Source: Chryseosolibacter sp964438975
GTDB lineage: Bacteria; Bacteroidota; Bacteroidia; Cytophagales; Cyclobacteriaceae
Direction of reading: 5' to 3'
Assembly (NCBI GenBank): GCA_964438975.1
Contig: CAYTMU010000044.1
Span: 1-33,115, forward strand
Length of the DNA stretch: 33,115 nucleotides
Shown here in pieces: positions 14,287 through 23,391 of the stretch. The first letter of the stretch is position 1. Every line of letters begins with the position of its first letter. Both the position numbers and the translations under genes were made by a program. A model generated the notes under the pieces. That model was not told the DNA's origin. It did not search any database and saw only the letters and a list, made by a program, of their open reading frames with translations.

Positions 14287-16215
14287 ATGATCAGGAAGTT
14301 GTTCAACAGAAGCTACCGCCCGATCGACGAGGCTGAAAGGCTGGCGATCATCGAACGATCCTCGAAGCAAGTATCGCGAGGTGTATTTTTTTCAACCGTT
14401 ATCATCATCACCTCTTTCCTGCCAGTATTTATGTTGACGGGTCAGGAGGGGAAGCTCTTTCACCCGCTGGCGTTTACAAAAACTTTTATCATGATCGTCG
14501 ATGCGATACTGGTCGTAACCCTCGCGCCGGTGATCATCTCGTTTTTCATGAAGGGGAAATTTGCCAACGAACGTAAAAATCCACTCAACAATTTCCTTGA
14601 GCAGGTATACGAGCCGATCATCCGGGTTTGTATGAAGTGGCGCAAAACGACAATCGGTGTCAACATCGCCGCGCTGGTAATCAGCATCCCCTTGCTGATG
14701 AGTCTCGGTACAGAGTTCATGCCTCCTTTGGATGAACAATCGATCCTGTTTATGCCTGTCACACTTCCCGACGTTTCAAACGATGAAGTAAAGAGAATCC
14801 TGCAGGTACAGGACAAGATCATCAAATCGGTACCCGAGGTTGACAAGGTCCTCGGAAAAGCCGGCCGTGCTGCCACTGCCACAGACAATTCGCCAATCAG
14901 TATGATCGAAACAATTATTATGCTTAAACCAAAATCAGAATGGCGGGAGGGCATGACCAAGAACGAGATCATCAGTGAACTAGACTCAAAATTGCAAATA
15001 CCGGGGGTGGTAAACGGATGGACACAGCCGATCATCAACCGCATCAACATGCTATCGACCGGCATTCGCACTGACGTCGGCGTCAAGGTATTCGGTCGGG
15101 ATCTCGACAGTATCGCATCGATCTCCGAGCGCGTCAAGACGGCACTTCAGCGAGTCCCCGGCGTAGAAGACCTGTACGCCGAGCCCATTACCGGTGGAAA
15201 ATACCTAACAATCGATGCTGATCGCGAGGCATTGGCCCGTTACGGACTCAGCATAGATGATGTAAACACAGTGGTGGAGTCGGCTATCGGCGGATCGCCG
15301 GTCGGACAAACCATCGAAGGACGCGAGCGATTCGCCATTAGTGTGCGACTAGCTCAAGACTTCCGCAATAGTATCTCCGACCTCCGGCGCATCCCAATGA
15401 CAACGCCATCGCAGGGAACGATTCCGTTGTCAGCTGTCGCTGCAATACGATTTGAGAACGGTCCGTCAATGATCACGTCCGAAAATGCCATGCTGCGCGG
15501 TGCCGTATTGTTCAACGTCAGGGGTCGCGACCTCGGCAGTGCCGTAGACGAGGCGATAGCCACCCTGGATGGAAAAATGAATGACCTGCCAGAGGGCTAT
15601 TTCCTGGAGTGGAGCGGTCAATACAAAAATCTTCTGCGCGGGCAGCAAACGCTCATCGTAATCCTGCCTGTTGTGTTATTGATCATTTTCATATCTCTGT
15701 ATCTCGCCTTCCGCTCGATAAGGGAAGCTTTCTTCAGCCTGATCACCGTTCCGTTTGCACTGATCGGCGGCGCCTATATGGTATATATATGGGGTGCCAA
15801 TCTCTCCGTAGCTGTCGCCGTAGGCTTCATTGCGCTGTTTGGTATCGCAGTAGAGACCGGTGTCGTTATGGTGATCTACCTAAACGACGCTATGCAGCAA
15901 CTCGTGCTAAAACGAGGCAATTCACGCGACACGATTTCGCGGGACGAACTTCGGGAGTACGTCATCGCAGGTGCCGCCAAACGACTGCGCCCCAAAATAA
16001 TGACGGTATCCGTCGCGCTGTTCGGTTTAATACCCGTCTTGTGGTCGACCGGCGTCGGAAGCGATGTTATGAAGCCCATCGTGTTGCCAATGATCGGCGG
16101 AGTGCTGACGTCGTCTACTCACATCCTCTTGGTCACGCCGCTGATCTTTCTGATGACAAAAGAATATGAATTAAGAAAATTCGGCAAACTGCAAGTCTAT
16201 GAAAGCACACATTAA
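14287..16215 (+). CDS. cusA: CusA/CzcA-type heavy-metal RND pump, C-terminal part
   Basis: These 642 residues carry the rest of the pump: TM5-TM6 (FFSTVIIITSFLPVFMLTGQEG), the second porter region, and TM7-TM12 near the C-terminus. The three methionines that bind Cu(I)/Ag(I) in E. coli CusA are all conserved in context: LFMPVT (Met156), ISMIET (Met206) and NRINMLSTGI (Met255), with the same spacing as Met573/623/672. This argues for copper/silver rather than Zn/Co/Cd. The ATG is 2 bases after the upstream stop, so re-initiation could make a separate polypeptide, but residues 1-30 read as the internal loop of a single pump. The end overlaps the tolC-like start by 17 bases. Confidence 0.88.
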   Translation: MIRKLFNRSYRPIDEAERLAIIERSSKQVSRGVFFSTVIIITSFLPVFMLTGQEGKLFHPLAFTKTFIMIVDAILVVTLAPVIISFFMKGKFANERKNPLNNFLEQVYEPIIRVCMKWRKTTIGVNIAALVISIPLLMSLGTEFMPPLDEQSILFMPVTLPDVSNDEVKRILQVQDKIIKSVPEVDKVLGKAGRAATATDNSPISMIETIIMLKPKSEWREGMTKNEIISELDSKLQIPGVVNGWTQPIINRINMLSTGIRTDVGVKVFGRDLDSIASISERVKTALQRVPGVEDLYAEPITGGKYLTIDADREALARYGLSIDDVNTVVESAIGGSPVGQTIEGRERFAISVRLAQDFRNSISDLRRIPMTTPSQGTIPLSAVAAIRFENGPSMITSENAMLRGAVLFNVRGRDLGSAVDEAIATLDGKMNDLPEGYFLEWSGQYKNLLRGQQTLIVILPVVLLIIFISLYLAFRSIREAFFSLITVPFALIGGAYMVYIWGANLSVAVAVGFIALFGIAVETGVVMVIYLNDAMQQLVLKRGNSRDTISRDELREYVIAGAAKRLRPKIMTVSVALFGLIPVLWSTGVGSDVMKPIVLPMIGGVLTSSTHILLVTPLIFLMTKEYELRKFGKLQVYESTH

Positions 16216-17473
16216 AATCTTCAATATAAATTTCCGCAGGCTTTGCTCGATCGCACTCGTGGCTATCACGTGGCCTGTTGACAGTAGCGGTCAGGTGATT
16301 GCGTTAGACAGTGTTATTGCATCGATCGATCGCAACAATCCCACATTAAAACAATACGATAGCAGGGTACTTGCATATGAAGAATACGCAGAAGGTGCTT
16401 CTGCATGGATGGCACCGATGGTCGGTGCCGGCCCATTCATGCGACCGTATAGACCAGCCGAAGCGACGCATGAACGCGATGAAGGAGCATGGATGTTCTC
16501 CGTTGAGCAAGACATCCCGAATCCTGCAAAACTCCGGGCGACGAGGGACTACATCCGATCTCAGGGCGTTGTCGAAGGTCAAAGTCGGGCGATCGCTCTG
16601 AACAACTTGCGCTCAGAGGCTCGATTACTCTATTATGAGTGGCTCGTCGCCGAAGAGAAAATGGATCGGCTACAAAAAAATGCGGAACTCATGGACTTCC
16701 TGGTCCGTCTTGTGCGCATACGGTATCCATATAGTCAGGAAAGTCTCGGTAATATCTACCAGGCTGAAGCCCGGCTCGCTCAAACAGAGAACATGTTGCT
16801 GACAACACAAGGAGAGATCGATCAAAAGAGGTACCGCTTGAAGGTCCTCATGAATCTTCCTCAGTCCGATTCCATCGCTGTTGATACAACGACCAAAGTT
16901 CGGTTCGAACCGATACGAATCGCCTACGACACCGCCGGACTGCGAGATAAACGAAGCGATGCACGACAGATCGGGCAGCTGATAGAAACAATGAAACTCA
17001 ATCAACAAGTCGAAAGCTTCCGATCCAAACCCGACTTCCGGGTCCGGATAGATCACATGCAAGCAATTGGTAATATGCCGAATCAGTTCAGCGCAATGGC
17101 GATGGTCACGATCCCGATCGCGCCATGGTCCTCGAAAACGTACCGGTCGGGTATCAGAGGTGTGCAATACGAGATCGAATCACTGGAGAGGGAGCGCGAA
17201 GCTATTCTGGCCGAAGCACGCGGCAGGTTGTCGGGTATAGCCAGCCGTATCACACGCACACAGAGACAGCTCGAGAACTACCGAACCAAAATACTTCCGG
17301 CACTGCACAAAGGATATCAATCCCTGATCATCGCTTACGAAGAGAACCGCGAGCAATTGCCCGCTGCAATCGACGGATGGGAAGCGATCAACATTGCGGA
17401 AACTGAGTATCTCGACAAGTTGGAGGAGTATTACACCCTTATCGCGAACTATGAAAAGGAAATTGAAAAATAA
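16199..17473 (+). CDS. TolC-family outer membrane factor (CusC-like)
   Basis: This 424-residue protein has a signal-like N-terminus ending near SSGQ. Long amphipathic helical repeats follow (NNPTLKQYDSRVLAYEEYAEGAS; LGNIYQAEARLAQTENMLLTTQGEIDQKRYRLKVLMN), as in TolC/OEP-family channels. It starts within the last codons of cusA and overlaps the next gene's start by 23 bases, so translation is probably coupled. In the cell it would form the outer membrane exit duct of the CusCBA-type efflux complex. It is on the short side for the family and has no lipobox, as in several Bacteroidota metal-efflux TolC proteins. Confidence 0.88.
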   Translation: MKAHIKIFNINFRRLCSIALVAITWPVDSSGQVIALDSVIASIDRNNPTLKQYDSRVLAYEEYAEGASAWMAPMVGAGPFMRPYRPAEATHERDEGAWMFSVEQDIPNPAKLRATRDYIRSQGVVEGQSRAIALNNLRSEARLLYYEWLVAEEKMDRLQKNAELMDFLVRLVRIRYPYSQESLGNIYQAEARLAQTENMLLTTQGEIDQKRYRLKVLMNLPQSDSIAVDTTTKVRFEPIRIAYDTAGLRDKRSDARQIGQLIETMKLNQQVESFRSKPDFRVRIDHMQAIGNMPNQFSAMAMVTIPIAPWSSKTYRSGIRGVQYEIESLEREREAILAEARGRLSGIASRITRTQRQLENYRTKILPALHKGYQSLIIAYEENREQLPAAIDGWEAINIAETEYLDKLEEYYTLIANYEKEIEK

Positions 17474-18623
17474 GAGCCTGATAACGTTGCTTGTCGTACT
17501 GCTTATGGCGTGTGCCGGACGGGAGGTCGCGCATGAACATACCTACACGTGTCCAATGCATCCGACTGTGTTATCTGATCGACCCGGCGCCTGTCCGGTG
17601 TGCGGCATGGACCTCGTCCGAACCTACCGGGGGGACACCGACGCGGAAATAACGTCGGACCTCATACCCTTACTCGCTTCGCCTGCCAAATCCGTCGTAT
17701 CCAACGTCAAAACGATCAGAGGAGCATACAAGTCAGCTCCCTCGACTGTGGACGTGGCGGGTGTTGTCACGTATGATACCCGACGTATCTATACGATCCC
17801 GGCACGCGTCGGGGGACGTATTGAGAAAACATTCATTCGTCATGAGTTTCAATCCATATCGAGAGGGCAAAAAATTGCAGAGATCTACAGTCCCGAGATG
17901 ACCGCCGCGCAGCGAGAACTCATCCAGCTATTGGTGAACGATGGCAGCAACGAGACGCTCATCAACGCCGCAAAACAGAAACTTCAGCTTTTGGGGATGA
18001 GTGAACGGCAAATCCGGGATGTGAGTAGCACGCTGCAGTCCGCCAACACTGTCGCGGTATACAGTGCATATTCGGGATACGTCGTTCGGCCATCCGTTGA
18101 CCCCTCACCCCTCTTCCGCACAGGCGACTACATCGAGCGCGGTGAGGCGTTGTTCACAGTCGTTGCTGACGAAGCGCTGCGGATTGACCTTTCATTGCCG
18201 GGATCGTACGGCGCGCTCGTGACCGAAGGAACATCCGTCAACTTGCGGTTAACCGCAGAGAACCCAGCAAATGCCACAGTCGAGTTCGTACAGCCCTTCA
18301 TCACCGAGGGCGAGCGATTTCTGCAGGTAAGGGTTCGGACCAACGAAATGAAGAAGCTCCGCATCGGCGAATTGGTTAACGCAACGATCGAACTCGGTTC
18401 CATGGAAGGATTGTGGGTACCAAGAACCGCCGTACTCTCCCTCGGCCTTCAGGACGTAGTTTTCCTGCACGAACGGAGTGTTTTCAAGCCTAAGCGCGTG
18501 ACCACCGGCGCATCGGCAAATGGAGAGATCCGAATTGAAGGTGGGCTCACTTCTACAGACGAGATCGCAGCAAACGCGCAGTTGCTGGTCGACAGTGACA
18601 GTTTCATCAAACCAGACCGCTAA
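17451..18623 (+). CDS. CusB-type periplasmic adaptor with heavy-metal-binding domain (first copy)
   Basis: The protein has 390 residues from the ATG at 17451, chosen because it begins a lipoprotein signal (LLMAC, Cys21); a longer frame starts at 17394. Right after the lipid anchor is a heavy-metal-binding domain, TYTCPMHPTV to CPVCGMDLV (Cys34, Met36, His37, Cys48, Cys51, Met53). An adaptor core follows: barrel-sandwich segment RIEKTFIRHEFQSISRGQKIAEIYSPEM, a helical hairpin, and a beta-barrel domain. It would link the RND pump to the TolC-like duct and accept metal in the periplasm. Its stop is 1 base before the start of the second adaptor. Confidence 0.9.
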   Translation: MKRKLKNKSLITLLVVLLMACAGREVAHEHTYTCPMHPTVLSDRPGACPVCGMDLVRTYRGDTDAEITSDLIPLLASPAKSVVSNVKTIRGAYKSAPSTVDVAGVVTYDTRRIYTIPARVGGRIEKTFIRHEFQSISRGQKIAEIYSPEMTAAQRELIQLLVNDGSNETLINAAKQKLQLLGMSERQIRDVSSTLQSANTVAVYSAYSGYVVRPSVDPSPLFRTGDYIERGEALFTVVADEALRIDLSLPGSYGALVTEGTSVNLRLTAENPANATVEFVQPFITEGERFLQVRVRTNEMKKLRIGELVNATIELGSMEGLWVPRTAVLSLGLQDVVFLHERSVFKPKRVTTGASANGEIRIEGGLTSTDEIAANAQLLVDSDSFIKPDR

Positions 18624-18624
18624 A

Positions 18625-19833
18625 ATGAAAGTAGTAATAGCATTCTTCCTTATCGTCGCGGCCTTCGCGTGTTCGCGACAACAGGAGCATTCCGCACATG
18701 ATCACGAACTGATCGAATCACAGACGGCGTACACTTGTCCCATGCATCCGCAGGTCGCGCAGAAACACCCGGGACAATGTCCCATTTGCGGAATGGATCT
18801 GGTAGCGAAGTTGGGTGAGCCGTCAACACATGCAATCATGTTAAGCGACCGGCAGTTGAAGTTGGGCAACATTACAACGCAACGCGTATCCGCGAAGCGG
18901 CTGGACGACACGCGGGTCATCAACGGAAAGGTGGTCGTGGATGAAAATCAGAGCCAAGTCATCAGCAGCCGGGTGACTGGCCGAATTGAGAAACTTTACG
19001 TGAAGGAAACAGGTAAGGAAGTTGTACGCGGCCAACCATTATACACATTGTACAGTGAAGAATTCGTGACGCTGCAACGGGAATACGTACTGATAAAACA
19101 ATATAGAGCACCGACATCGGACTCAGCCCTGATGCCATCCCCTGAGGCGGCCGCGCGAAAACTCCGGTTGTACGGCATGACTGACAGACAGATCAATCAG
19201 TTGAAGCCAGACAATTTTCAGACTAAAATGGCATTTATGGCACCTGCTTCAGGTATCGTGACCGATATCGCCGTAGCAGAAGGCGAATACATCGCAGAAG
19301 GCTCCGTCTTGTACAGGTTGGAAGATATGAACACTGTGTGGGTCGAGGCCGAATTATATCCATCCGAAGCAGCACTGGTAAGTGTGGGCGACAAGATCCG
19401 TGTTTCGGTCGACGGCCAGAACACCCAGTTGCTCGAGGCTGATGTATCATTTATCAATCCCGAATTCAGAAGAAGTACGCAGGTCACCATCATGCGCGCC
19501 TCCCTGGGAAATACAAAAAATCCATTGAAGCCGGGTCAACAAGTCCGCGTCGCCCTGACACGCACAACTTCTGACGTAATAACAGTTCCGATCGACGCTG
19601 TTATCCGCGATCAGCACGGAAGCCATGTATACACACAAAACGGGAACAACACTTTCCAACTGCAAGCCGTGACAACGGGCGTTGATAACGAAGATCAAGT
19701 GGAGGTCGTCCGGGGATTGCATCAGGGAGACACTGTTGTCGTTACCGGGGCGTATTTGCTTTACTCAGAAATGATCCTCAAACACGGTGGGTCGCTCTCT
19801 TTTCAAGACCTGAGCTTGAAAAAACAGGACTAA
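18625..19833 (+). CDS. CusB-type periplasmic adaptor with heavy-metal-binding domain (second copy)
   Basis: The protein has 402 residues from the ATG at 18625, which opens a lipoprotein signal (VAAFAC, Cys16). A His-rich stretch (EHSAHDHE) precedes a heavy-metal-binding domain (YTCPMHPQV to CPICGMDLV). The adaptor core follows: RIEKLYVKETGKEVVRGQPLYTLYSEEF, then APASGIVTDIAVAEGEYI and the membrane-proximal region RDQHGSHVYTQNG. It shares overall design with the preceding adaptor but differs in sequence, so the duplication is not recent. The two may form mixed hexamers or serve different stages. It is followed by the DUF3347-like lipoprotein gene. Confidence 0.92.
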   Translation: MKVVIAFFLIVAAFACSRQQEHSAHDHELIESQTAYTCPMHPQVAQKHPGQCPICGMDLVAKLGEPSTHAIMLSDRQLKLGNITTQRVSAKRLDDTRVINGKVVVDENQSQVISSRVTGRIEKLYVKETGKEVVRGQPLYTLYSEEFVTLQREYVLIKQYRAPTSDSALMPSPEAAARKLRLYGMTDRQINQLKPDNFQTKMAFMAPASGIVTDIAVAEGEYIAEGSVLYRLEDMNTVWVEAELYPSEAALVSVGDKIRVSVDGQNTQLLEADVSFINPEFRRSTQVTIMRASLGNTKNPLKPGQQVRVALTRTTSDVITVPIDAVIRDQHGSHVYTQNGNNTFQLQAVTTGVDNEDQVEVVRGLHQGDTVVVTGAYLLYSEMILKHGGSLSFQDLSLKKQD

Positions 19834-19871
19834 ATATGTATTATTCTTTTTGCAACCCAAATTCCTACTTT

Positions 19872-20486
19872 ATGAAAACGAAATCACTAATCCTAACTTC
19901 GCTTTTTGCAGCCACAGCGTTGGTCTTCAGTTGCTCCGGAGATAAACATAATGACCACAGCAGCCAGGAAGAACACCATCATGACCACGCCTCCGGGTCG
20001 TCAGCAACAGCGGAAGCACAGAAGCCGCAATTTGAAGTCGACAAGAAATTCCGGGAGCAACTCACAGAAGTCTTCGACTCTTATGTGGACCTCCAGGAAG
20101 CCTTTGTTGCATCCAATGTTAAAGAAGTCCAGCAGGAAGCATCGGAGACGGTTCGTGCCTTGAAAGAAGTTGACATGACATTACTGAGCGGTGCCGCGCA
20201 CAATGACTGGATGGTCCATGTCGCAGGAATGGAATCTTCACTTGATGCCATTCGTTCCGACGAAGACATCGAAAGCCAGCGAAAATCTTTCAGTGCGCTG
20301 ACGGACCACCTCTATAAGAGCGTAAAGGCCTTCGGTCTGAACGACGATCAGGCTTACTATACCTATTGCCCAATGGCCTTCAACAATGAAGGCGGCTACT
20401 GGCTCGCGGATGAAGAAAAGATCAGCAATCCCTACTTTGGAGACAAGATGCTCCGTTGCGGGCATGTCAAGGAAAAGCTGCAATAG
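19872..20486 (+). CDS. DUF3347-like His-rich lipoprotein
   Basis: The protein has 204 residues from the ATG at 19872 (lipobox LVFSC, Cys21); the longer frame from 19836 lacks a sensible signal. After the lipid anchor is a His-rich linker (HNDHSSQEEHHHDHAS), then a helical domain (about 60-150) of DUF3347 type. The C-terminal motif YCPMAFNNEGGYWLADEEKISNPYFGDKMLRCGH is also found at the end of some long CusB adaptors. It is probably a periplasmic copper-binding partner of the efflux complex; that role is inferred from motif and position. It ends the plus-strand cluster, 8 bases from the convergent sulfatase. Confidence 0.85.
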   Translation: MKTKSLILTSLFAATALVFSCSGDKHNDHSSQEEHHHDHASGSSATAEAQKPQFEVDKKFREQLTEVFDSYVDLQEAFVASNVKEVQQEASETVRALKEVDMTLLSGAAHNDWMVHVAGMESSLDAIRSDEDIESQRKSFSALTDHLYKSVKAFGLNDDQAYYTYCPMAFNNEGGYWLADEEKISNPYFGDKMLRCGHVKEKLQ

Positions 20487-20494
20487 CGTACCGC

Positions 20495-21928
20495 CTACTG
20501 TGCCTTTTTCCCGGCAGCCAGCAATGCGCTGAGTTCCTCGCGGACGTTCCTGAAACGTGGATCGTTCGCGAGGTTCTTATATTCATGCGGGTCCTTCTTG
20601 TGATCGTAGAGTTGTACGCCTTCCTTGCCCTGGTCCCACTCGGTGTATCTCCAACGTTCGGTGCGTACGCTCCGGCCTTCGATAGACCTCGACCGAACCA
20701 CCTGAGTGAAGGCGGGGTGGTCCCACTTCAGCTTTGGATTGTTCAGCAGGGGGGTGAGATCGGTGCCCTGCAGGTACGAGGGCGGCGTCAATCCGCAGAG
20801 GCTCGCCAGTGTGGGGTAGATATCGATCAGTTCCACCACGCGCTGCGTAGCCTTCCCGTTGCCTTTGGCAGCTGGCGCAGCAATGAACATCGGAACACGT
20901 GCGACCTGCTCAAACAAGCTCTGCTTCTTCCATTGTCCGTGCTCAGTGAGGTTGTAACCGTGATCGCTCCAGAACACCACGATCGTGTTCCCGGCGAGCC
21001 CCAATTCGTCTAATGCATCGAGTAGTTTACCAACCTGGGCATCCATAAAAGTAACGGAAGCGTAGTATGCCCTGATGACCTCTTTTTGCTGGGTCTTATC
21101 AAGACCCCAGTATAAGGGATCAGTGAAGAACGCGGCCTTTGGGATGTCTTTGAAGTGATCCGCAGGTTCCTCCGGAAGCACTATGCTTTCGAGAGGATAC
21201 ATATCAAAATATTTCTTCGGAGCGATGTACGGGCAATGAGGGCGATAAAAACCTGCCGCGAGAAAGAAGGGTTTGTCCTTGTTTTCCTTCATCAAACGGA
21301 TTGTTTCATTTGCGACGATGCCATCCGTCTGCTCGTCGTCGGTACCTTCCGCTACCAGCCAGGAGAGCGAACTTCCAAGTCCGCGTTTAGGCGTATAGTT
21401 TGTCAGCAGGTGCTCCTCCTTCTTGTCGCGCCCTGAAGGGTTGATCACCCTGTGCCAGGATTGCGCATCATCCTGACCATCTGTACCAATCTGGCCCGGC
21501 ACGCCGTAGTGGAATATTTTGCCAACACGCGCCGAATAGTATCCGTTGTCTTTGAAGAACTCAGGCAGGGTCACGACGGTTGGAATGTTGTCCCGGAAAA
21601 GCGTTTTGAGATCGAACACACGTGTGGTATCCGGCCGAAGCCCCGTCAGGACGGAAACACGGCTTGGACTGCACAGTGGAAACTGGTTATAAGCGCGATC
21701 GAAGCGGACACCCATTCGCGCGAGACGATCCAGGTTCGGAGACTTTACGACCGGATGGCCGTATGTCCCGAGTCGGTTATTTAGGTCATCTGACGCGATG
21801 AAGAGTACGTTCGGCGGTCTTCGAGCTCCCTCCCCTTGGGCCAATGCTGTAGTTGCCCATGAAAAGGCGATGCAACACAATAAAATATTCAACAATCCGG
21901 ATGTGGTTATACGGAAATGTATGTCCAT
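20495..21928 (-). CDS. Sulfatase, iduronate-2-sulfatase-like (S1 family)
   Basis: This 477-residue secreted sulfatase has a signal peptide ending near ALAQG. The metal-binding pair IASDDLN (D47, D48) and the formylglycine motif LCSPSR (Cys86, Arg90) are intact, as are later VVFWSDHGYNLTEHGQWKKQ and GRSVRTERWRYTEW. The overall pattern matches iduronate-2-sulfatase-like members, probably subfamily S1_7 (not computed). It removes sulfate esters from a polysaccharide or oligosaccharide; the glycan is not known. It is the last gene of the minus-strand glycan locus, 53 bases after the second sulfatase, and depends on a sulfatase-maturing enzyme not found in this window. Confidence 0.93.
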   Translation of the reverse strand: MDIHFRITTSGLLNILLCCIAFSWATTALAQGEGARRPPNVLFIASDDLNNRLGTYGHPVVKSPNLDRLARMGVRFDRAYNQFPLCSPSRVSVLTGLRPDTTRVFDLKTLFRDNIPTVVTLPEFFKDNGYYSARVGKIFHYGVPGQIGTDGQDDAQSWHRVINPSGRDKKEEHLLTNYTPKRGLGSSLSWLVAEGTDDEQTDGIVANETIRLMKENKDKPFFLAAGFYRPHCPYIAPKKYFDMYPLESIVLPEEPADHFKDIPKAAFFTDPLYWGLDKTQQKEVIRAYYASVTFMDAQVGKLLDALDELGLAGNTIVVFWSDHGYNLTEHGQWKKQSLFEQVARVPMFIAAPAAKGNGKATQRVVELIDIYPTLASLCGLTPPSYLQGTDLTPLLNNPKLKWDHPAFTQVVRSRSIEGRSVRTERWRYTEWDQGKEGVQLYDHKKDPHEYKNLANDPRFRNVREELSALLAAGKKAQ

Positions 21929-21981
21929 TGGCTAGCTCGTTTTGAATCCGGACTAAATATAAAAGATTATAATAAGTCGAA

Positions 21982-23391
21982 TCAATCCTTTACCTCGAAC
22001 GGCGCATTCGCGGCATTTTCGGACGGAAGCCACTTTCGAAGGGTATTCTTTATATGCCGGTATTCAGGATTCGCCGCGATATTATGCCACTCTTCCGGAT
22101 CAGACTCGTGATCGTACAACTCCTCGGTGCCATCGTTGTATTGAATGTATCTCCACCGTTCCGATCGGACTGCGTGATTACCGAGACCATTCGTTGTTAT
22201 CGCAGGACGATCCCATGGCGTTCGTGGATCCTTCAAGAGAGGAACAAGGCTGGCACCCTCCAATGCGGGGTTGGGAGGCAAGCCGCACAGCTCGGCTAGC
22301 GTCGGATAAATGTCCAGCAGACTAACTGTACGGTCGCATACGCTGCCACCGGTTGTCATACCCGGTACCATGGCGATCAATGGCACACGTGTAGATTCCT
22401 CCCAGAGCGTGAATTTTCGCCAATGCATTTTTTCTCCGAGGTGCCATCCGTGATCGCTGAACAGCACAACAATCGTATTCTTGCTATATCGGCTTTTCTC
22501 CAACGCGTCCAACAAAAGCCCGATCTGAGCGTCGACGAATGACACGCTTGCACAGTAAGCTTGTACAGCATTCGGCCACAAGTCCCTCTCGACGATAAAC
22601 TCGTGATCGCCCCTTGTCCGCGCCATCAACAGCCCTTGCGGCGGCAGGTCGTCTAAGTCGTCCTCGCGCGTAGCAGGAACCGCCACCTTATCCAGTGGAT
22701 AGAGATCAAAATATTTCTTTGGAACGTACCACGGGAGGTGTGGTTTGTACACACCGACGGCCAGGAAGAATGGCTTGTCGTGACGCTCCTTGAGAAAATC
22801 AATACTGCTTTGCACCACCTTATAGTCGGAAAACTCCTTATCCCCTTCCTTCATAGGCGCCCAGTCGAAACTGTCATTTGCCTTTCCGGCCACTGGCTTT
22901 TTCGCCGGCTCCCGATCCTTTGGAAGCGGGATGAAGCGAGGCCACACAGCCGTGTCGTTGTAGGGAATGTGAAATATCTTTCCGATTCCGGCCACGCTGT
23001 AACCGTTGTTAGTAAAGTGCTCCGGCATGGTGACCGCATCCGGCATGACCGGGCGCCACGGCTGTTTGTTGTGATATACGCCCGACGAGGAAGGGCGTAT
23101 ACCGGTTAACAGACTTGCCCTGGAAGGGTTACAGGCAGGCGCTGAGCAATAGGCCTTACCAAACGTCAGCCCACGTGCGGCAAGCTTGTCAAGGTTCGGG
23201 GTCTTGATCCCGGGATAACCGCCAAGTGGACCGATCCAATCGTTCAGATCGTCGATCGCGATCATCACGACGTTATAGGATTCTGGCTTTTCCTGTGCGC
23301 TCGCAGACAACGTCGCCAACAATGCGCAGCACAATCCGAGTGCACACAGCAACGTATTCAGGTTCCGGTTAAAATATTGAGTTGCTTTCAT
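21982..23391 (-). CDS. Sulfatase, iduronate-2-sulfatase-like (S1 family), second copy
   Basis: This 469-residue secreted sulfatase has a signal peptide ending near SASAQ. IAIDDLN (D47, D48) and ACNPSR (Cys87 to Arg91) form the active site. VVLFSDHGWHLGEKMHWRKFTLWEES and NHAVRSERWRYIQYNDGTEELYDH are close to those of the neighbouring sulfatase, so both belong to the same broad subfamily. The differences are large enough that they probably act on different sulfate positions. The start codon overlaps the preceding sulfatase's stop by 4 bases (ATGA), indicating coupled translation. Confidence 0.93.
   Translation of the reverse strand: MKATQYFNRNLNTLLCALGLCCALLATLSASAQEKPESYNVVMIAIDDLNDWIGPLGGYPGIKTPNLDKLAARGLTFGKAYCSAPACNPSRASLLTGIRPSSSGVYHNKQPWRPVMPDAVTMPEHFTNNGYSVAGIGKIFHIPYNDTAVWPRFIPLPKDREPAKKPVAGKANDSFDWAPMKEGDKEFSDYKVVQSSIDFLKERHDKPFFLAVGVYKPHLPWYVPKKYFDLYPLDKVAVPATREDDLDDLPPQGLLMARTRGDHEFIVERDLWPNAVQAYCASVSFVDAQIGLLLDALEKSRYSKNTIVVLFSDHGWHLGEKMHWRKFTLWEESTRVPLIAMVPGMTTGGSVCDRTVSLLDIYPTLAELCGLPPNPALEGASLVPLLKDPRTPWDRPAITTNGLGNHAVRSERWRYIQYNDGTEELYDHESDPEEWHNIAANPEYRHIKNTLRKWLPSENAANAPFEVKD

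Noticed and set aside
14460..15137. Minus-strand frame of 225 codons opposite the pump
   Set aside because: It lies wholly within the conserved pump sequence and is Ser/Ile-rich, as expected for antisense of membrane-protein codons.
12995..16215. cusA as a decayed pseudogene
   Set aside because: Only one frame break is present and all functional residues inspected are intact, so a frameshift, split gene or sequencing error is more likely than decay.
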